A stretch of DNA of 64,000 bases from Paracidovorax avenae (GTDB lineage Bacteria > Pseudomonadota > Gammaproteobacteria > Burkholderiales > Burkholderiaceae_C): assembly GCF_040892545.1 (NCBI RefSeq), contig NZ_CP156079.1, forward strand, positions 3,569,501 to 3,633,500. Direction: 5' to 3'. The position numbers were made by a program, and so were the translations under genes. The notes under the pieces were generated by a model. That model was not told the origin of the DNA and did not search any database. It was given only the letters and a program-made list of their open reading frames with translations. How positions within the stretch are numbered: position 1 is the stretch's first letter; each line of letters begins with the position of its first letter. Positions 1 to 8,963 of the stretch are shown here, piece by piece.

Positions 1-293
1 GGGAGCGCCTGCGCGGCCTGATGCGCTCGGCCTCGGCCGTCAGTCCCTACCTGCTGATCTGGGCGGTGCCGGGCTCGATGCTGCTGCTGCCGTTCATGGC
101 GTGGTTCATCGACTGGCGCCGCGGCGCACGCGAACGCGCGGCGCTGGCCGTCGTGCCGATGGAAGACGGCCTGCCGGTGGTGGCGGTGCTGTCCACCGCC
201 GCACTGCCGGCAACCACCAGCCCCTTGCCGGGCGGGCCGGACGATGGCCCGCTCATCGACGCCCCACCCCAGCCAGCGGGCCAGGCCCGCTGA
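1..293 (+). CDS. C-terminal part of an unidentified membrane protein (5' end outside window)
   Basis: The frame is open from the first base of the window and ends in TGA at 291-293, so only the last ~97 residues are present. They contain one clear hydrophobic segment (around bases 50-115, YLLIWAVPGSMLLLPFMAWF) followed by a basic stretch (DWRRGARER) and a Pro/Ala/Gly-rich tail, the usual look of a last membrane span followed by a cytoplasmic tail. An ATG at 21 could serve as a start, but the frame continues upstream, so truncation by the window edge is more likely. No family recognised. It converges on the minus-strand acyltransferase gene. Confidence 0.45.
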   Translation, partial: ERLRGLMRSASAVSPYLLIWAVPGSMLLLPFMAWFIDWRRGARERAALAVVPMEDGLPVVAVLSTAALPATTSPLPGGPDDGPLIDAPPQPAGQAR

Positions 294-375
294 CCAGCTC
301 CACCGCCTGGTCCGTGCCCGGATGGCGCCCGCGTCCGCTGCCGGCGGTACGACGACTGCGTTTCCCGGGGGCTTC

Positions 376-1560
376 TCAGCCCAGGTGGCCTGCCGCCAGG
401 GCCACCACCAGGCCGGCACCCACCAGGCCCGCCTGCCAGCGCAGTGCCACCGTCCACGACGGCACCTGCCGCTCCACCCGCTCATAGAGCAGCCATCCTG
501 CGGCGATGGACAGCGCGAGCGCGGCCACCATGCCCAGGGCGTTGAGGGCGACGGATTCGGGCCAGGCGACGGTGACCGCGGCGTTCACCAGCAGGCACAC
601 GGGAAAGTGCACCAGGAATACCGAATAGGAAATGCGGCCGAGCCGTGCCCATCCACCACGCCAGGAGGACTGCGCCCGATGCACCGCCGGCACGCCGGCT
701 CGCGGCAGCGCCGCGCGGCGCTCCTGCCAGCGCAACACCACCACCAGCCCGAGTGCCGTGCACCACGCCACCGCGATGCGTTCCCGGAAGTCCAGTGCCA
801 GCGCCACCGCGCCCCAAAGGCCGATCAGCACCAGCCAGGCGGCAGCGGCTCGGCTGCCGCGCGGCGCGGCCACGGCCCAGCGCGCCATCATGCCCAGGCC
901 ATAGGCACCGAAGAAGTACACCGCCCAGGCATCGAGTGACGGATGGCGGTTGAGCTCCCAGAGCGACAGCGCCGTGGCCGCGGCCACGACGACCCGCGCC
1001 GCCGGCTGGGCGGCGCCGCGGGCCTGCGCCGGCAGTACGCGGGCGCCGCGGCGCGCGGCGGCCAGCAGCAGCGCAGAAAGCACGAAGAGCTGGAAGTCGA
1101 TCGCCACGTACCAGACACCCGCCGACAGCGCCTCCTCGCCCACGACATCCTGGAGCATCAGCGCGTTCGCCAGCAGTTGCGGCAGGCTCGGCTCCGCCGG
1201 CACGGAAGGGTGGTCCAGCCAGGGCCGCACCGCCGCCGCAGCCAGCACGGCGAGCACCAGGGCCACGGCATACGGCACCGCGAGGCGCACGAAGCGCCGC
1301 CCGATCTCCGGTGCGGTGCCGTTCCAGCGTGGCCCTCCGGCCGCCGCAAGGCGCCCTGCCGCCAGGTAGCCGCCCAGCACCAGGAAGACCTGCACGGCCA
1401 TGCGGCCATAGTCGCTCAGCCAGGGGATGAGGCCCGGCATCAGCGGCTGGGCCACATCGGACATGGGCCCGTAGAAGGCCAGGTGGTGCGCCACGATCGT
1501 GGCACAGGCGATGCCCTTGATCGAATCGATCAGGGTGTTGCGGGACGGTGAGGACGGCAT
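376..1560 (-). CDS. Membrane acyltransferase, acyltransferase-3 family
   Basis: A 394-residue integral membrane protein. The N-terminus (IDSIKGIACATIVAHHLAFY, residues 11-30) carries the conserved His pair typical of acyltransferase-3 (PF01757) enzymes such as O-antigen, Nod-factor or glucan acetylases. About ten hydrophobic segments follow, and near the C-terminus GRISYSVFLVHFPV matches the last conserved block of the family. Such enzymes move acyl groups from cytoplasmic acyl-CoA to sugars or lipids at the inner membrane; the acceptor here cannot be told. It is the last gene of the minus-strand run, 159 bases below the nitronate-monooxygenase-like gene, so co-transcription is possible but not evident. 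Confidence 0.85.
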   Translation of the reverse strand: MPSSPSRNTLIDSIKGIACATIVAHHLAFYGPMSDVAQPLMPGLIPWLSDYGRMAVQVFLVLGGYLAAGRLAAAGGPRWNGTAPEIGRRFVRLAVPYAVALVLAVLAAAAVRPWLDHPSVPAEPSLPQLLANALMLQDVVGEEALSAGVWYVAIDFQLFVLSALLLAAARRGARVLPAQARGAAQPAARVVVAAATALSLWELNRHPSLDAWAVYFFGAYGLGMMARWAVAAPRGSRAAAAWLVLIGLWGAVALALDFRERIAVAWCTALGLVVVLRWQERRAALPRAGVPAVHRAQSSWRGGWARLGRISYSVFLVHFPVCLLVNAAVTVAWPESVALNALGMVAALALSIAAGWLLYERVERQVPSWTVALRWQAGLVGAGLVVALAAGHLG

Positions 1561-1719
1561 GCGGAAGGCGCGCGCACCGCGGCGCCCCCATGCAGGGCGG
1601 CGCGATGTGCGAAGAGCGGTTCTTGGTGTTGTGTGGGCCCGTGGGGGCGGTATTTTGCCCCAGCACGGCGCCCGGGGGCTGCCGCTTCCGCCCCGGTGCG
1701 CGGAAAGCGCCGCTCGCGT

Positions 1720-2676
1720 TCAGAGCGCCAGGCGTTCGCGGGCTGCGACGTACTCGCGGCGCAGGCGCCCGACCAGCTCGGCCGCCCCCGTCACTTCGGT
1801 GATCGCGCCGATGCCCTGTCCGCAGCCCCAGATGTCCTTCCAGGCCTTCTTCGCGTCGCCGCCGAAGTTCATCTTGCTGGGGTCCGATTCGGGCAGGTGG
1901 TCCGGATCGAGCCCCGCGGCACGGATGGAGGGCGCGAGGTAGTTGCCATGCACACCCGTGAAGAGGTTGCTGTAGACGATGTCGTCCGAGGTGCCCTCGA
2001 CGATGGCCTGCTTGTAGGCCTCCTGCGCGCGCGCCTCGTGCGTGGCGATGAACGCCGAGCCGATATAGGCGAAATCGGCGCCCATGGCCTGCGCGGCCAG
2101 GATGGCGCCGCCCGAGGCGATCGAACCCGACAGCGCCAGCGGCCCCTCGAACCACTGGCGGATTTCCTGGATGAGCGCGAACGGGCTCTTGATGCCCGCA
2201 TGGCCACCCGCGCCCGCCGCCACGGCGATCAGGCCGTCGGCGCCCTTCTCGATGGCCTTGTGGGCGAACTTGTTGTTGATGATGTCGTGCAACACCACGC
2301 CGCCCCAGCCATGCACGGCCTGGTTCACATCCTCGCGCGCACCCAGGCTGGTGATGACGACAGGCACCTTGTACTTGGCGCAGACCTCCATGTCGTGCTC
2401 GAGCCGGTCATTGCTCTTGTGCACGATCTGGTTGATGGCGAACGGCGCGGCGGGCGATTCCGGATGGGCGCGGTCCCAGGCCGCGAGCGCTTCGGTGATC
2501 TCGGCAAGCCATTCGTCCAGCAGTTCGGCGGGCCGGGCGTTGAGCGCCGGCATGGAGCCGACGATGCCGGCCTGGCACTGCGCGATCACCAGCTTCGGGT
2601 TGCTGATGATGAAGAGCGGCGAGCCGATGACCGGCAGCGAAAGTTTCTGGAACACGGGCGGCAGGGTGCTGCGCAT
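1720..2676 (-). CDS. NAD(P)H-dependent flavin oxidoreductase / nitronate monooxygenase family
   Basis: A 318-residue FMN TIM-barrel protein of the 2-nitropropane dioxygenase family. The N-terminus has the PVIGSPLFIISNPKL block; GADGLIAVAAGAGGHAG (residues 146-161) is the FMN-contacting loop with the catalytic-type His159; SGSIASGG (183-190) and the following MGADFAYIGSAF form the phosphate-binding part. Family members oxidise nitronates or act as NAD(P)H:quinone/enoyl reductases, so the substrate is open. It lies 66 bases downstream of the acyl-CoA dehydrogenase gene on the same strand, a pairing that suggests a role in acyl-CoA or fatty-acid catabolism, which is inference. Confidence 0.88.
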   Translation of the reverse strand: MRSTLPPVFQKLSLPVIGSPLFIISNPKLVIAQCQAGIVGSMPALNARPAELLDEWLAEITEALAAWDRAHPESPAAPFAINQIVHKSNDRLEHDMEVCAKYKVPVVITSLGAREDVNQAVHGWGGVVLHDIINNKFAHKAIEKGADGLIAVAAGAGGHAGIKSPFALIQEIRQWFEGPLALSGSIASGGAILAAQAMGADFAYIGSAFIATHEARAQEAYKQAIVEGTSDDIVYSNLFTGVHGNYLAPSIRAAGLDPDHLPESDPSKMNFGGDAKKAWKDIWGCGQGIGAITEVTGAAELVGRLRREYVAARERLAL

Positions 2677-2742
2677 GGGGAAGTCTCCGGATGTTGTCGT
2701 GGACGGCGAAGGACTGTGGCTGCTGTGGTGGCAAGGGACCGC

Positions 2743-4536
2743 TCAGAAGGCCTCCGGCGCGAGCGCGGTCACGCTGGCCGCGCCTTCGACGATGGCGTCA
2801 CGCTGCGCCTTCGTGCGCACCAGGATGTGTTCCGCATAGAAGCGCGCCGTGGCCACCTTGGACTGCAGGAAGGCGGCGTCGCCCTGCCCGTCCGCGAGCA
2901 GCGACCGGGCCTTGAGCAGCGCGCGGCCCAGCTGCCAGCCGGCGACGAGGTTGCCGCCCAGCATGAGGTAGGGCACGCTGCCCGCGAAGGCGGCGTTGGG
3001 GTCGGATTTGGCGTTGGCTGCGATGAAACGCGCCGCTTCCTCGAAGGCATCGCAGGCCTCGGCGAGGCGACGTGCCACGGCCTGCGCTTCGGGCGTGCCG
3101 GCCGTGCGCAGTTCGTCGGCCGTCCTGCGGGCCTGGGCCGCGACGCCGAGCGCCGTGGCCGCGCCGTCGCGCGCCGTCTTGCGGCCCACGAGGTCGTTGG
3201 CCTGGATGGCCGTGGTGCCTTCGTAGATGGGCAGGATCCGCGCATCGCGGTAGTGCTGCGCTGCGCCCGTTTCCTCGATGAAGCCCATGCCGCCGTGCAC
3301 CTGCACGCCCAGGCTGGTCACTTCCAGGCTCATCTCGGTGCTGTAGCCCTTCACGAGCGGCACCATGAATTCGTAGAACGCCTGGTTCTCCTTGCGCACC
3401 GCCGCGTCGGGATGGTGGTGCGCTGCGTCGTAGGCCGCGGCCGCCACGCTGGCCATGGCGCGGCATCCCTCGGTGAGCGCGCGCATGGTCATGAGCATGC
3501 GGCGCACGTCGGGGTGGTGGATGATGGGCGCGCTGCCCGGCAGGCTGCCGTCCACGGGGCGGCTCTGCACGCGGTCGCGCGCGTACTGCACGGCCTGCTG
3601 GTAGGCACGCTCGGCCACCGCGATGCCCTGCAGGCCCACGGCGTAGCGCGCCGCGTTCATCATGATGAACATGTATTCCAGGCCGCGGTTCTCCTCGCCG
3701 ACGAGGTAGCCCACCGCGCCGCCCGCGTCGCCGAACTGCAGCACTGCCGTCGGAGAGGCCTTGATGCCGAGCTTGTGCTCGATGGAAACGCACTGCACGT
3801 CATTGCGCGCGCCCAGGGATCCGCCTGCGTTCACCAGGAACTTCGGCACCACGAACAGGCTGATGCCCTTGACGCCCTCCGGCGCGCCCGCGACGCGGGC
3901 CAGCACCAGGTGCACGATGTTTTCCGCCATGTCGTGCTCGCCATAGGTGATGAAGATCTTCGTGCCGAAGACCTTGTAGCTGCCATCGCCCTGCGGCTCG
4001 GCGCGCGTGCGCACCAGGGCCAGGTCCGAGCCGGCCTGGGGCTCGGTCAGGTTCATGGTGCCGGTCCACTCGCCCGTCACCAGCTTTTCCAGATAGGTGG
4101 TCTTGAGTTCGTCGCTGCCGGCGGTGATCAGCGCCTCGATGGCACCGTCGGTCAGCAGCGGGCACAGCGCAAAGCTCATGTTGGCGCTGTTGAGCATCTC
4201 CGCGCAGGCCGCGCCGATGGTCTTGGGCAGGCCCTGGCCGCCGAAGTCCACCGGATGCTGCAGGCCCTGCCAGCCGCCCTCGGCGAACTGGCGGAACGCG
4301 TCCTTGAAGCCCGGCGTGGTCGTCACCTGGCCGTCCTTCCAGGACGACGGATTGCGGTCGCCCGCCACGTTGAGCGGCGCGACCACGCCTTCGTTGAAGC
4401 GCGCGCATTCCTCCAGCACCGCCTGCGCCGTGTCCAGGCCGGCCTCCTCGAAGCCCGGCAGCGCGGCAACCTGCGCGATGCCCGCGAGGTGCTCGATGGC
4501 GAACAGCATGTCCTTGACGGGGGCGGTGTAGCTCAT
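2743..4536 (-). CDS. Acyl-CoA dehydrogenase, long form with C-terminal extension domain
   Basis: A 597-residue FAD enzyme introducing a 2,3-double bond into acyl-CoA and passing electrons to ETF, whose genes lie directly upstream. Domains in order: N-terminal helical domain, middle beta-domain (TGTMNLTEPQAGSDL, then FGTKIFITYGEHD), C-terminal helical FAD domain, and the extra ~120-residue C-terminal domain of the ~600-residue DmdC/FadE-like subfamily. GGMGFIEETGAAQHYRDARI (about residues 415-435) contains the expected catalytic Glu region, and IYEGTTAIQ is the usual FAD-site end motif. Ordinary acyl-CoA dehydrogenases are ~380 residues, so length places it in the long class. Chain-length preference cannot be read. 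Confidence 0.93.
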   Translation of the reverse strand: MSYTAPVKDMLFAIEHLAGIAQVAALPGFEEAGLDTAQAVLEECARFNEGVVAPLNVAGDRNPSSWKDGQVTTTPGFKDAFRQFAEGGWQGLQHPVDFGGQGLPKTIGAACAEMLNSANMSFALCPLLTDGAIEALITAGSDELKTTYLEKLVTGEWTGTMNLTEPQAGSDLALVRTRAEPQGDGSYKVFGTKIFITYGEHDMAENIVHLVLARVAGAPEGVKGISLFVVPKFLVNAGGSLGARNDVQCVSIEHKLGIKASPTAVLQFGDAGGAVGYLVGEENRGLEYMFIMMNAARYAVGLQGIAVAERAYQQAVQYARDRVQSRPVDGSLPGSAPIIHHPDVRRMLMTMRALTEGCRAMASVAAAAYDAAHHHPDAAVRKENQAFYEFMVPLVKGYSTEMSLEVTSLGVQVHGGMGFIEETGAAQHYRDARILPIYEGTTAIQANDLVGRKTARDGAATALGVAAQARRTADELRTAGTPEAQAVARRLAEACDAFEEAARFIAANAKSDPNAAFAGSVPYLMLGGNLVAGWQLGRALLKARSLLADGQGDAAFLQSKVATARFYAEHILVRTKAQRDAIVEGAASVTALAPEAF

Positions 4537-4587
4537 GGGAATGTCTCCGGAATCGATGAAAACGGCCGCGGACCGGGCGGACCGGGC

Positions 4588-4616
4588 AAAAAAAAGGGCA
4601 CCGCATGCGATGCCCT
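4588..4616 (-). terminator. Intrinsic terminator below etfA
   Basis: Read on the minus strand, AGGGCATCG, loop CATG, CGGTGCCCT form a 9-bp stem (one G-U) at 4595-4616, followed by eight U residues (plus-strand A run 4588-4595). It sits 48 bases after the etfA stop and before the acyl-CoA dehydrogenase start, so it should separate or attenuate expression of the dehydrogenase relative to etfBA. Confidence 0.8.
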
Positions 4617-4663
4617 CGTGGAGGCCCTGCCGGCAGCCTGCGGCTCCGTCGGGGCCGCCAGGG

Positions 4664-5596
4664 TCAGAGGGACTTCACGAGTTCGGGCACGGCGGTGAAC
4701 AGGTCCGCCTCCAGCCCGTAGTCGGCCACGCTGAAGATCGGCGCCTCGGCATCCTTGTTGATCGCCACGATCACCTTGGAATCCTTCATGCCCGCCAGGT
4801 GCTGGATCGCCCCCGAGATGCCCGCCGCGATGTAGAGCTGCGGCGCCACGATCTTGCCCGTCTGCCCCACCTGCAGGTCGTTCGGGGCGTAGCCCGCATC
4901 CACGGCCGCCCGGCTCGCGCCGATGGCCGCGCCCAGCTTGTCCGCCAGCGGCGTCATCACCTCGTTGAACTTCTCCGCGCTGCCCAGCGCACGGCCGCCC
5001 GAGACGATGATCTTGGCCGCCGTGAGTTCGGGACGGTCGCTCTTGGTGACCTCGCGGCCCACGAACTGGCTCTTGCCGCTGTCCGCGGCCGCATCGGCCT
5101 TCTCCACCGCGGCCGAGCCGCCCGTGGCCGCCGCGGCGTCGAAGCCCGTCGTGCGCACGGTGATCACCTTCACGCTGTCGCTGCTTTGCACCGTGGCGAT
5201 CGCGTTGCCCGCGTAGATCGGGCGCTCGAACGTATCGGGGCTGTCCACTTTGGTGATGTCGCTGATCTGCGCGACATCGAGCTTCGCCGCCACCCGCGGC
5301 GCCACGTTCTTGCCGCCGGCCGTCGCCGGGAACAGGATGTGGCTGTAGTTGCCAGCGATGGCCAGCACCTGGGCGGCCACGTTCTCGGCCAGCCCGTCCT
5401 TCAGGCTCTCGCCGTCGGCCAGGATGACCTTGGAGACGCCCGCGATCTGCGCGGCCGCCTGGGCGGCGGCATCCGCGCCCTGGCCGGCCACCAGCACGTG
5501 CACGTCACCGCCGCAGGCCGCAGCGGCCGTGACGGTGTTGAGCGTGGCGGGCTTGATCGAAGCGTTGTCGTGTTCTGCAATAACGAGAGAGGTCAT
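4664..5596 (-). CDS. etfA: Electron transfer flavoprotein alpha subunit
   Basis: A 310-residue protein of usual length. The N-terminal domain starts [11 protein letters not shown]; the C-terminal FAD-binding domain carries [12 protein letters not shown] and the ETF-alpha signature [20 protein letters not shown] followed by VIVAINKD. With EtfB it forms the soluble FAD/AMP heterodimer that takes electrons from acyl-CoA dehydrogenases and gives them to ETF:quinone oxidoreductase. It is the second gene of etfBA; the 151-base spacer from etfB is longer than usual for this pair and holds a repeat element. An intrinsic terminator follows the gene. Confidence 0.97.
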   Translation of the reverse strand: MTSLVIAEHDNASIKPATLNTVTAAAACGGDVHVLVAGQGADAAAQAAAQIAGVSKVILADGESLKDGLAENVAAQVLAIAGNYSHILFPATAGGKNVAPRVAAKLDVAQISDITKVDSPDTFERPIYAGNAIATVQSSDSVKVITVRTTGFDAAAATGGSAAVEKADAAADSGKSQFVGREVTKSDRPELTAAKIIVSGGRALGSAEKFNEVMTPLADKLGAAIGASRAAVDAGYAPNDLQVGQTGKIVAPQLYIAAGISGAIQHLAGMKDSKVIVAINKDAEAPIFSVADYGLEADLFTAVPELVKSL

Positions 5597-5711
5597 TTCA
5601 GTCGTCTTTCTCTTGAATGTCAGGAATACCTGTATCGCCCGCGGCTTTCAGTTCTGGCGCGGCCGATGCGAGGGACACCGAGGAAGGGCCGCCCCGCACC
5701 GAGGGTGTCGT

Positions 5712-5747
5712 CCCCTCGGGGGGATGACGCGTAGCGGCTCAGGGGGG
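5712..5747. repeat. Dispersed intergenic repeat element, copy 1
   Basis: The stretch from CCCCTCGGGGGG through GTAGCGGCTCAGGGGGGT fills the 3' part of the etfB-etfA spacer and runs up to the etfB stop codon. A related block occurs in the other orientation at 10888-10920. Shared core: GGGGGG, a short variable arm, GCGGCTCAGGGGGGT or the close GCCGCTCAGGGGGGT. Position only between genes and partial dyad symmetry fit a REP/PU-like family. Two copies are seen here; the genome-wide number is unknown. Confidence 0.6.
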
Positions 5748-6497
5748 TCAAATCACCTTCGCTTCGTTCTTGAGCTTGTCCACCAGCGTGGCGACGTCCG
5801 GCACCTTCACGCCCGCGCCACGCTTCGGCGGCTCCGTCACCTTCAGCGTCTTGAGCCGCGGCTTCACATCCACGCCCAGGTCCTCGGGCTTGACGGTGTC
5901 CAGCTGCTTCTTCTTGGCCTTCATGATGTTGGGCAGCGTCACGTAGCGCGGCTCGTTCAGCCGCAGGTCGGTGGTGACGATCGCCGGCAGCGTGAGCGCC
6001 AGCGTCTCCAGGCCGCCATCGACCTCGCGCGTCACGTTCACCTTGTCGCCGCTCACTTCCACCTTGGAAGCGAACGTCGCCTGCGGCAGGTCCGCGAGGG
6101 CCGCCAGCATCTGGCCGGTCTGGTTCGAGTCGTCGTCGATCGCCTGCTTGCCCAGGATGACCAGCTGCGGCTGCTCCTTGTCAACCAGGGCCTTGAGGAT
6201 CTTGGCAACGGCCAGCGGCTGCAACTCTTCCGAAGTCTCCACCAGGATCGCGCGGTCCGCGCCGATCGCCATCGCCGTGCGCAGCGTCTCCTGGCATTGC
6301 GCCACGCCGCAGGACACCGCGATCACCTCCGTGGCCACGCCCTTTTCCTTCAGCCGAACGGCCTCTTCCACCGCGATCTCGTCGAACGGATTCATGCTCA
6401 TCTTCACGTTCGCGATGTCCACACCCGTGTTGTCCGACTTCACGCGGACCTTCACGTTGTAGTCCACCACGCGCTTGACGGGGACCAAGACCTTCAT
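5748..6497 (-). CDS. etfB: Electron transfer flavoprotein beta subunit
   Basis: A 249-residue protein of normal length starting [20 protein letters not shown], the classic EtfB/FixA N-terminus. [18 protein letters not shown] (residues ~38-55) and the following Cys-containing region ([19 protein letters not shown]) form the AMP/adenine-binding Rossmann-like domain, and the C-terminal [14 protein letters not shown] block contacts EtfA. First gene of etfBA. The ~166-base upstream region contains a 22-base inverted repeat and a TATACT hexamer on this strand, so the promoter probably lies there. Together with the acyl-CoA dehydrogenase below etfA this is a standard fatty-acid oxidation electron-transfer module. 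Confidence 0.97.
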   Translation of the reverse strand: MKVLVPVKRVVDYNVKVRVKSDNTGVDIANVKMSMNPFDEIAVEEAVRLKEKGVATEVIAVSCGVAQCQETLRTAMAIGADRAILVETSEELQPLAVAKILKALVDKEQPQLVILGKQAIDDDSNQTGQMLAALADLPQATFASKVEVSGDKVNVTREVDGGLETLALTLPAIVTTDLRLNEPRYVTLPNIMKAKKKQLDTVKPEDLGVDVKPRLKTLKVTEPPKRGAGVKVPDVATLVDKLKNEAKVI

Positions 6498-6619
6498 TGC
6501 TGCGGCTCCTAAAACGGGTTGATTGATTGACGTAACGTAAACCGGTCCATTCTATGCGCCGGTCCTGGCCGGAACGGCGAGCGCCGGCCGGGAGAGCGCC
6601 CCGGCGACCGCTTCGCACA

Positions 6620-6641
6620 AAAAAGAACGATCGTGCTTTTT
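6620..6641. promoter_or_regulatory. 22-base inverted repeat between mscS and etfB
   Basis: AAAAAGAACG at 6620-6629 mirrors CGTGCTTTTT at 6632-6641 with one mismatch, centred on the palindrome ACGATCGT. Just beyond it, AGTATA at 6647-6652 reads TATACT on the minus strand, a good -10 hexamer, but no convincing -35 was found. The dyad could be the mscS terminator (U run on both strands) or an operator in the etfBA leader; the sequence alone does not decide. Confidence 0.5.
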
Positions 6642-6663
6642 GCAGGAGTATAGCGGCGTCCGG

Positions 6664-7977
6664 TCACGCCGTGGGCGGTGGCGCGGACGCTTGCGCGACA
6701 TGCGCCACGTGCAGGGGCCCGGCGGGCGGCGGCCCGTCGGCCTGCAGGCGCACCACCCGCTGCGGATAAGGGATGTCGATACCCTCCGCGCGCAGGCCTT
6801 CGAGGATGGCGATGTTGATCGCCGAGCGCAGATTGACCGTGCCGGCGGAAGGGTCGCTGACCCAGAAGTTGAGGCTGAATTCCAGCCCGTCGGGTGCGAA
6901 GTTCACCAGGTAGGCCACCGGCGCCGGGTCGGGCAGCACGCGCGGCTGCGCGGCCGCGGCGCCGCAGAGGATGGCCTGCACCCGCGCCACGTCGCTGTCG
7001 TAGCCCACGGTGATGTTGGTGGTGATGTTGAACTTGCGGTCGGCATCCGAGAGGTTCTCCACGCGCTGCGTGATCAGCGTTTCGTTGGGCACGATGGATT
7101 CGCGCCCGTTGCCCGCGCGGATCAGGGTGTAGCGGGTCTTGATGTCGGTGATGCGCCCCTCGAAGCCGTCCACACGCACGTTGTCGCCGATGCGCAGCGA
7201 GCGCTCCAGCAGGATCACGAAGCCACTCACATAATTGGAGGCGAGCTTCTGCAACCCGAAGCCCAGGCCCACGCCGACGGCGCCGCCCAGCACCGAGAGC
7301 GCCGTCAGGTCCACCCCCACCGCCGACAGCGCGAACAGCAGGCCGACCAGCAGCAGCCCTGCCCGCGTGGCGTTCGCAGCCACCTTGCGCATGGAGAGGT
7401 CCGCGATCGTGCGGTCCAGCAGGCGCCGCTCCAGGGTGGACGAGAGCCACAGCGCCAGCAGCATCACCACGGTGGCCGACAGCGATCCCTCGATCAGCGT
7501 GAGCGCCGTGACCTGCGACTTGCCGAAGTGGATGGCGACGCCGGCCAGTTCGGCGCGCACCGCGGGCAGCAGGCCCACGATCCAGAGCACCGCCACGCCC
7601 CAGGCCAGCCACGAGACGATGCGCTCCACCAGCCGCATGGCCGCCGACGTCGGGAACGCATTGGCGAGGATGCGCGCGAAGAACCGTATCAGCACCAGCG
7701 AGCTGAGCACCGGCACCGCCACGCGCAGCAGGAACACGGGCTGCAGCAGCACCGTCTCCACGCCCACCCGGGCGGCATAGACCAGGGCCAGTGCCAGCAG
7801 CGGGAACATGAGGCCATCGACCGTGCGGCGGCCGAACCACACCGAATCGGGCGGCTGCTGGCGGCCGAGGATGCGGCTCGCTCCGTAAGCCAGGGCAAGG
7901 CAGGCGGCCAGCACGGCCGCCTCCAGCCAGGAGCGCGATTGGCTGAAATCGCGGATCAGCGCGTGGAGAGCTTCCAT
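6664..7977 (-). CDS. Mechanosensitive ion channel of the MscS family
   Basis: From the ATG at 7975-7977 the protein has 437 residues; the open frame extends further upstream but there overlaps the hydratase gene and has no protein-like content. Five or so hydrophobic segments precede the channel core: a Gly/Ala-rich pore helix (LSVLGGAVGVGLGFGLQKLA), then the MscS beta-domain signature (GDNVRVDGFEGRITDIKTRY, then IVPNETLIT). The C-terminal cytoplasmic vestibule region ends in a Pro/Ala-rich tail. It is longer than E. coli MscS (286 residues) because of extra N-terminal spans. Expected role: release of small solutes on hypo-osmotic shock. Confidence 0.92.
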   Translation of the reverse strand: MEALHALIRDFSQSRSWLEAAVLAACLALAYGASRILGRQQPPDSVWFGRRTVDGLMFPLLALALVYAARVGVETVLLQPVFLLRVAVPVLSSLVLIRFFARILANAFPTSAAMRLVERIVSWLAWGVAVLWIVGLLPAVRAELAGVAIHFGKSQVTALTLIEGSLSATVVMLLALWLSSTLERRLLDRTIADLSMRKVAANATRAGLLLVGLLFALSAVGVDLTALSVLGGAVGVGLGFGLQKLASNYVSGFVILLERSLRIGDNVRVDGFEGRITDIKTRYTLIRAGNGRESIVPNETLITQRVENLSDADRKFNITTNITVGYDSDVARVQAILCGAAAAQPRVLPDPAPVAYLVNFAPDGLEFSLNFWVSDPSAGTVNLRSAINIAILEGLRAEGIDIPYPQRVVRLQADGPPPAGPLHVAHVAQASAPPPTA

Positions 7978-8101
7978 GGGCGGGAATCGGAGGACATCGT
8001 TGAACAACGAATCCGGGGCGCATCGGCAAGCCCCGGCAGGACAGACCGGGAGCTTACCTTGCCGCCGCGGCGCGTAACGCCTGTACGCCGCGGCTGCGCC
8101 G

Positions 8102-8929
8102 TCAAGTCCGTGCAGGCGGTGGCAGCGGGGCGCCGGCCGCCTTCCACGCAGGCGTGCGCTTTTCGACGAACGCGCGCGCACCTTCCTGCGCGGCCTCGTC
8201 CACCATGTTCGTGGCCATGGCCTGGCCGGCGAGCTGGTAGGCCGCCTCCACGCCGAGTTCGCGCTGCTGGTAGAAAAGCGCCTTGCCCATGGCGACGGCG
8301 GCGCGGGGTTTTTCGAGGATGGAACGCACCAGCGATTCGACCTCGGCATCCAGCGCCTCGGCCGGCACCACCCGGTTGACCAGGCCCTCGGCCAGCGCGG
8401 TGCGTGCGTCGATGAAATCGCCGGTGAGCAGCATCTCCATGGCGCGCTTGGCCGGCACGTTGCGCACCAGAGGCACGCTGGGCGTGGAGCAGAAGAGGCC
8501 GTAGTGGATGCCGCTGGTGGCGAAACGCGCGCCTTCGGCCGCCACCGCGAGGTCGCACTGCGCGACCAGCTGGCAGCCCGCCGCGGTGGCGATGCCCTGC
8601 ACACGCGCGATCACCGGCACCGGCAGGCGCTGGATCGACACCATCATGCGGCTGCACCGCGCGAAGAGGCGCTTGTACCAGGCGGCGTCGGGGTGCGCGG
8701 CCATGTCCTTGAGGTCATGTCCCGCGCAGAAGGCCTTGCCCTGCGCAGCCAGCACGACCACGCGGGCCTGCGCGTCCTGCGCCACGGCATCGAGCGCCTG
8801 CTGCAGCGCGGCGAGCATGCCGTCGCCGAGCGCGTTGAAGCGCGCGGGATCGGCCAGCGTGAGGGTGACGACGCCGCGGGCATCGCGCGCGGTGTGGAGC
8901 AGGTGGGCGGAAACGGAAGATTCGGTCAT
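8102..8929 (-). CDS. Enoyl-CoA hydratase/isomerase-family protein lacking the usual catalytic glutamates (ECHDC3-like)
   Basis: A 275-residue crotonase-fold protein starting at the ATG at 8927-8929 (MTESSVSAHLL). Oxyanion-hole elements are present: GKAFCAGHDLKDM and GIATAAGCQLVAQCDLAVA. At the positions where hydratases carry their two catalytic Glu residues, the sequence instead reads ATSGIHYGLF and CSTPSVPLVR, so neither Glu is evident. This pattern resembles the ECHDC3 subgroup, whose reaction is poorly defined, and argues against ordinary beta-oxidation hydratase activity. It lies 35 bases below the deacetylase-like gene on the same strand and is likely co-transcribed with it. Confidence 0.87.
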   Translation of the reverse strand: MTESSVSAHLLHTARDARGVVTLTLADPARFNALGDGMLAALQQALDAVAQDAQARVVVLAAQGKAFCAGHDLKDMAAHPDAAWYKRLFARCSRMMVSIQRLPVPVIARVQGIATAAGCQLVAQCDLAVAAEGARFATSGIHYGLFCSTPSVPLVRNVPAKRAMEMLLTGDFIDARTALAEGLVNRVVPAEALDAEVESLVRSILEKPRAAVAMGKALFYQQRELGVEAAYQLAGQAMATNMVDEAAQEGARAFVEKRTPAWKAAGAPLPPPART

Positions 8930-8963
8930 GGCGGGCAATGGGGAGGTTGCGGGCCGGCCCCTG

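Noticed and set aside
1633..4698. Open frame of over 1,000 codons on the plus strand opposite the acyl-CoA dehydrogenase and flavin oxidoreductase genes
   Set aside because: It mirrors well-supported minus-strand genes; its translation is His/Arg/Ala-rich low-complexity noise typical of the antisense strand in high-GC DNA.
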